A stretch of 27,354 bases of DNA from Candidatus Heimdallarchaeota archaeon (GTDB taxonomy: Archaea > Asgardarchaeota > Heimdallarchaeia > Heimdallarchaeales > Kariarchaeaceae): contig JAOUKW010000007.1 of NCBI GenBank assembly GCA_029882335.1, positions 1 to 27,354 on the forward strand, in the 5' to 3' direction. The notes below the pieces were generated by a model that was not told the DNA's origin, searched no databases, and saw nothing but the letters and a program-made list of their open reading frames with translations. The position numbers and the translations under genes are program-made. This document shows, one piece after another, positions 23,460 through 27,354 of the stretch; position 1 is the first letter of the stretch; every line of letters begins with the position of its first letter.

Positions 23460-25697
23460 ATGAATAAATTGTTGATATTCATGAGTATCACGTCTAGTTT
23501 ATTTTTTACCTCAATAATATTTCTAATTTCAAAATTTTCTATTCTAGTAGGGAGCTTTATTCTTTATCCTTTTTTTATTTTTGAATTTTTATTCTTAGCA
23601 TATCCAATTGCAAATAGGTATCTTGTAAATTTAAAACTTAGTTTTTTCGGTCATATTTCCTTAACGTTAATAATTGGATATTGTGTTGAAATTTTACACT
23701 CTATTTTGGTAATGGTAATAATTCATTTTTTAATAATTGTTCCAACGATATTTTATTACCAATTAGTTTGGTTTAGTACTTTTTTTCTTTTGGAGTTGTT
23801 ATTTATAGGTGTATTAAATGCACCTTTTAACTTCAATGTATTAAAAAAAGTAAATTTTAAAATAATAAAAGCTAGAATTAATTTATTCAATTTTTTTGGA
23901 TTGATTTTAATTTGCTTTAATCTATTGTATTATTTAATATCACTTCATCAACATAGCATCTGGATGGATCGATTTAGTGGACCTGTACTAAACCTTAACA
24001 AAATTATCACTACTAATGGTAGTTTTGTTATTAACCCTTACTCAATTACAACAATTACGCAAACTGGTTTATTTGCTCTTGGTGTCAACCAATTATCAAT
24101 ATTTTTTGGAGCTAGTATAGTCGCGAGTAGTGGTATTCTAATCAACAATCTAGAATATACAGAAATTATCATGCTACCTTTTTTTGGTAATATTATATTT
24201 CCTGCGATCATATATGAAATTGGAATTCAAATAGGTGATCGTTTCTGCATTTCAAGAGAATATTTCAAAGATAAATCTTTATTTTCCATTGGTTTGATAT
24301 CTTTTATTGGAAGTCCCTTACATCTACTTAGTATAAATCCTAATGTTGGGGGTACAATATTTTTTGGTAATATTGGCTTTATTTTGCTATCAACTTTAAT
24401 TCTACTTAATTTGCTTGATCTAAGGGATAATTACTTACCCATCACTTTATTAATTTTAATTGGAAGTATTCTAAGTTACCGGACAACTGGATTTATGACA
24501 TTCATATTTTATACTATATTAAATGGGGTCTGGTTATATCGAATTAATTATAATGATACTACCAAATTCTTAAATATCAAGAATTCATTTAACATAAAAA
24601 CTTTAAAATTTCTTCTTGTAAATATGTCTATTAATATTTTATATGGTATCTATTTGATTATTTTTTATAAAAATTTAATTCCTTCCTTTATTATTGTACA
24701 CATAAAAATTCCAATTGAGTGGTTTATTATCTTTGTTTTTATTATTATCGGTGTTACAAGCCCCTTTTTTCTTATATTAAGTCTGAAATTTTTTCAACCA
24801 ATTTATTCAAAATTATTTTCAATAATTTTTAAGGATAGTTCTATCAAAATTTTGATATCCTTGTTTTCTATATTATTAATCCTTTCTGAATTTTATAAGA
24901 ATGTTCCAAAAATACCTGAATATAATCCAATTTATACTGATTTTTCAATTTTTGGTTTATTGAAACGAATTGAGCTGATTATTTTGGTGATACCACTAGT
25001 TTTAGAATTAAATCGCTATTACTCAAAATTGGATCTCGACAAAAATGAAGAATTCCTAATACCCTCTCACTTTGTTGTGATTGTTTTTATATTTTTGCTA
25101 TTCACCTTTTACTCTTTTGGTGGATGGATATATGTTGTTTTACGATTATTATCTTATTTTTACCCTTTATTTATTGGGATTAGTAGCATAATTTATCTAT
25201 CAAAAACAGGTATAAATAATAATTTCCCGAAATATAAGAAATATATCTCTAGTTTGTGCTTGGTTTTTCTTGTTTCGATTACATTAATGACAACCAATAC
25301 ATACTTAGATGATCCTATAAATTATGGTGGAGTTAGCAATGAAGAAGTAGCTGAACTAAATTACATTATAGAAATAATTGGAAATATGTCCTACTTTAGT
25401 GATGTAAGGATTGCAAATGCATATTTTGCATTGAGTAATAATGAGCTGGGATTTTATTATGGTAGTGATTTAGAACTTTTTGTCAATTTTTGGTATGGTA
25501 CCAATTCTTCCATAGCATGGAATCTCATGATATATTATGATTTTTTAATAATTTCATCTAATTTTATGAAGTACGGGTTATATTCCTATGATTATTATCA
25601 TAGACCTTTAAACATAAATGAATTCACCAAATTTTTTGATTCAGAAATTTTTACTATCGAATTTTCAGGTGATTTTATTACACTAATTAGAATTTAA
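23460..25697 (+). CDS. large multi-TM protein, possibly GT-C type
   Basis: 745 residues with about 14-17 membrane helices spread over 1-625 and a final mixed soluble domain at about 630-745 which would face outside. I do not recognise the family. The plan (many helices, a loop with Trp-Met-Asp-Arg-Phe at about 168 in an external segment, and an ending domain with a Leu-Ile-Ile-Ser-like edge strand) resembles archaeal GT-C or O-mannosyl/oligosaccharyltransferase-like proteins, which use lipid-linked sugars. The usual metal-binding DxD in the first external loop is not evident, so a polymerase-like or flippase-like role is also possible. It lies between a GT4 and the acetyltransferase in the glycan locus. 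Confidence 0.6.
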   Translation: MNKLLIFMSITSSLFFTSIIFLISKFSILVGSFILYPFFIFEFLFLAYPIANRYLVNLKLSFFGHISLTLIIGYCVEILHSILVMVIIHFLIIVPTIFYYQLVWFSTFFLLELLFIGVLNAPFNFNVLKKVNFKIIKARINLFNFFGLILICFNLLYYLISLHQHSIWMDRFSGPVLNLNKIITTNGSFVINPYSITTITQTGLFALGVNQLSIFFGASIVASSGILINNLEYTEIIMLPFFGNIIFPAIIYEIGIQIGDRFCISREYFKDKSLFSIGLISFIGSPLHLLSINPNVGGTIFFGNIGFILLSTLILLNLLDLRDNYLPITLLILIGSILSYRTTGFMTFIFYTILNGVWLYRINYNDTTKFLNIKNSFNIKTLKFLLVNMSINILYGIYLIIFYKNLIPSFIIVHIKIPIEWFIIFVFIIIGVTSPFFLILSLKFFQPIYSKLFSIIFKDSSIKILISLFSILLILSEFYKNVPKIPEYNPIYTDFSIFGLLKRIELIILVIPLVLELNRYYSKLDLDKNEEFLIPSHFVVIVFIFLLFTFYSFGGWIYVVLRLLSYFYPLFIGISSIIYLSKTGINNNFPKYKKYISSLCLVFLVSITLMTTNTYLDDPINYGGVSNEEVAELNYIIEIIGNMSYFSDVRIANAYFALSNNELGFYYGSDLELFVNFWYGTNSSIAWNLMIYYDFLIISSNFMKYGLYSYDYYHRPLNINEFTKFFDSEIFTIEFSGDFITLIRI

Positions 25698-25710
25698 AAA
25701 TTTTTGGATT

Positions 25711-25739
25711 AAATCTGACATTAGATTTGGTCAATGTCA
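25711..25739. repeat. two mutually exclusive small hairpins
   Basis: AAATCT (25711-25716) can pair with AGATTT (25723-25728), or TGACATT (25716-25722) can pair with AATGTCA (25733-25739), but not both. They sit in the 77-base gap before the acetyltransferase. Short and AT-rich, possibly fortuitous. Confidence 0.3.
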
Positions 25740-25774
25740 AAATTAATTATATGGGTTTTTTCCTTTGAAATATA

Positions 25775-26452
25775 ATGAAAAAAATTGTTAATATTACAAA
25801 GGCTATCTTAACATTTCCTTTGAATCTAGTTGGAGCGTCCATAAAAAATATTGATGGACCAATTGGGGATAGACTACGTTGGTACTATTGGCGATTAAAC
25901 GGGGCTAAATTAAGTTGGAATGTTAGAATTGATACAAATGTTTCAATTGTTAATCCCAAATACTTGGTTGTTGGAAGCAATACTTGGATTGACAAAAATG
26001 TTGTATTAATCTTAGGTCCTCCAAATCTAAAAAGAGTCCATAAAATATTATCAAACAAAATTAGTTTTGGATCTTTAATAATACAAGATAATTGTCATAT
26101 TTCAACAAATGTATTAATTCAAGCTCATGGTGGTGTGTTTGTTGGTGAATCATCAGGTATTGCTTCAAATTCTTGCATATATAGCTTATCTCATCATTAT
26201 CGAAATTTAGACGATTCAGACAATAAATATAACTATAAATACTCTCCAATGGTTTTGAATGAACAACAATATTTGGTCATTGGTTCTGTAATATTAAATA
26301 AAAACTGTGGAATTGGAGTAGGTTGTTCTATAATGCCTGGTGTAGAAATTGGAGAAAATTCCTGGATTACTATTAATTCGTATGTCATTAAAAATGTTCC
26401 CTCCAATACAATTGCCAGTGGTAGTCCAATTAATATATTGAAGGCTCGTTAA
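25775..26452 (+). CDS. hexapeptide-repeat O-acetyltransferase (WcaF/NodL type)
   Basis: 225 residues, with left-handed beta-helix repeats from about 52 to 220: [VI]-x-G/N-x4 turns such as Val-Gly-Ser-Asn-Thr-Trp-Ile-Asp, Ile-Gln-Asp-Asn-Cys-His, Gly-Val-Gly-Cys-Ser-Ile-Met-Pro-Gly, and Ile-Gly-Glu-Asn-Ser. A Ser-Leu-Ser-His-His segment at 137-141 supplies the likely catalytic His. The enzymes move an acetyl group from acetyl-CoA to a sugar hydroxyl. An insertion of about 20 residues (His142-Asn170) interrupts the helix, as in WcaF-like members. Its stop TAA (26450-26452) shares bases with the convergent stop of the flippase. Confidence 0.88.
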   Translation: MKKIVNITKAILTFPLNLVGASIKNIDGPIGDRLRWYYWRLNGAKLSWNVRIDTNVSIVNPKYLVVGSNTWIDKNVVLILGPPNLKRVHKILSNKISFGSLIIQDNCHISTNVLIQAHGGVFVGESSGIASNSCIYSLSHHYRNLDDSDNKYNYKYSPMVLNEQQYLVIGSVILNKNCGIGVGCSIMPGVEIGENSWITINSYVIKNVPSNTIASGSPINILKAR

Positions 26453-27354
26453 ATAAATAGAAATTTTATTCTCTCTGTATTGAATATTATATTGAATACA
26501 AAGATTGCAATATAAATTAGCACGAAAATGTTATTTTGAAACATAATTAATAATACTATTGGAATTATTGGGAGTGATGAGATGAATATTGTTTTGATTA
26601 AAAATAAGAAATTTCTATAAATATTTAACCAAGACAAAATTAATAAAATTGAACAAATATATAAAGCGAATATTAGACCATTGATTTTAAAATATTTAAG
26701 TAAATAAAATGATAATAAAATTTGAAGAATGACAATTGGTAAATGAACTCCGACAAATCCCTTTTTTAATTCATTTGTACCAAAATTATAAGAAGAAATT
26801 CCTCTTACATTACTCCTTAGTGTTTGAATAATCATCAAGTGTAAAGCTATTGTTATCGCTCCTTGATATTTATTTCCATAAATATAAAGTACAATTTGGG
26901 GAAAGATAAAATATGAAAATAAAATAAATAGACTGGAAATCATATTATTAATTAATATGGTCAATTCTAGTTTATTGTGAACTTCATTAAAGGATAAATT
27001 AGTTTTACTAAATCTTTGGTTCAAGACATTTTGAGTCCCAAGTGGTAAAAATAAAATACTTGAACTTATTAAAATTGCAAAGAAATAGTTTCCAATCTGA
27101 TCAATATCCAAAAAGTAGATAATTAGATAAGAATCAATTTTAGAAAATATAAATGAAAATAACATTAATAGAAACATCCATGAACTAACTGAATCAGGTT
27201 TAAAACAATTATTGAATGATATTTTAGAATTTTCATTTCGATTATAATATTGCAGTAATGATTTAATCCAATAACTAGTAAAAGGAATTGATATTATTAT
27301 AATTGAGTATAAAATACCGATATACCCTTTTGTAATTACAAAATATATCATTAC
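26449..27354 (-). CDS. Wzx/PST-type polysaccharide flippase, C-terminal part, cut by right edge
   Basis: Membrane protein of 301 visible residues with about nine segments. The stretch with Phe-Ser-Lys-Ile-Asp-Ser-Tyr near 70 and Gly-Asn-Tyr-Phe-Phe-Ala about 20 residues on is the start of the second half in Wzx/PST flippases (families of about 420-500 residues). Reading continues in frame upstream past the Met at 27351 (codon GTA at 27352-27354), so the start lies outside the window and roughly the first third is missing. It moves lipid-linked oligosaccharide across the membrane, and its place beside transferases and decorating enzymes supports that. It converges on the acetyltransferase with shared stop bases. 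Confidence 0.85.
   Translation of the reverse strand, partial: VMIYFVITKGYIGILYSIIIISIPFTSYWIKSLLQYYNRNENSKISFNNCFKPDSVSSWMFLLMLFSFIFSKIDSYLIIYFLDIDQIGNYFFAILISSSILFLPLGTQNVLNQRFSKTNLSFNEVHNKLELTILINNMISSLFILFSYFIFPQIVLYIYGNKYQGAITIALHLMIIQTLRSNVRGISSYNFGTNELKKGFVGVHLPIVILQILLSFYLLKYFKINGLIFALYICSILLILSWLNIYRNFLFLIKTIFISSLPIIPIVLLIMFQNNIFVLIYIAIFVFNIIFNTERIKFLFI

Overview
The window is AT-rich (roughly 30% GC by eye) and looks archaeal. Several genes have a TATA-like box about 26 bases before the start codon and no leader (for example 16121 and 20065). Starts include GTG (1702, 16121) and TTG (17132). The gene content also fits: a fused NAD(P)HX epimerase/dehydratase, a RecA/KaiC-type protein, MoxR plus DUF58, and extensive surface-glycan genes. 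A deep archaeal lineage such as Asgard/Heimdallarchaeia would fit, but no marker gene here proves it. No tRNA, rRNA or CRISPR array was seen.

Layout. 1-2900: an open frame tail with two tandem hairpins, two glycosyltransferases on the + strand, and between them a probable decayed IS630-type transposase fragment. 3038-5204 (+): a coiled-coil protein and NnrD/E. 5218-13759 (-): a run of eight genes, in transcription order a DUF58 protein, MoxR ATPase, a seven-TM protein with a lysine-rich tail, a sugar-phosphate nucleotidyltransferase, a diverged catalytically broken paralogue of it, a Pol-beta-type minimal nucleotidyltransferase, a KaiC-like protein without Walker motifs, and a one-TM protein with a lysine-rich tail. 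13883-15882 (-): gmd-fcl, making GDP-L-fucose. 16121-18340 (+): GT2 and GT4 glycosyltransferases. 18356-20065 (-): a sugar O-carbamoyltransferase. 20313-22051 (+): two SMR-like four-TM proteins followed by a polyprenyl-phosphate GT2, an ArnE/ArnF-like arrangement. 22163-27354: a GT4, a large multi-TM protein of possible GT-C type, a hexapeptide acetyltransferase, and the C-terminal part of a Wzx-type flippase running off the right edge.

How it fits together. The right half is a surface polysaccharide or glycoprotein-glycan locus. It has GDP-fucose synthesis, transferases that assemble the glycan, decorating enzymes (carbamoyl and acetyl), lipid carriers, and flippases. The left minus-strand run pairs a MoxR/DUF58 chaperone module with a sugar nucleotidyltransferase and its pseudo-enzyme partner. 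That run is the most novel part of the window: three or more of its members are unrecognised or have lost catalytic motifs, which suggests a regulated membrane-linked complex feeding the glycan pathway. That functional link is inference.
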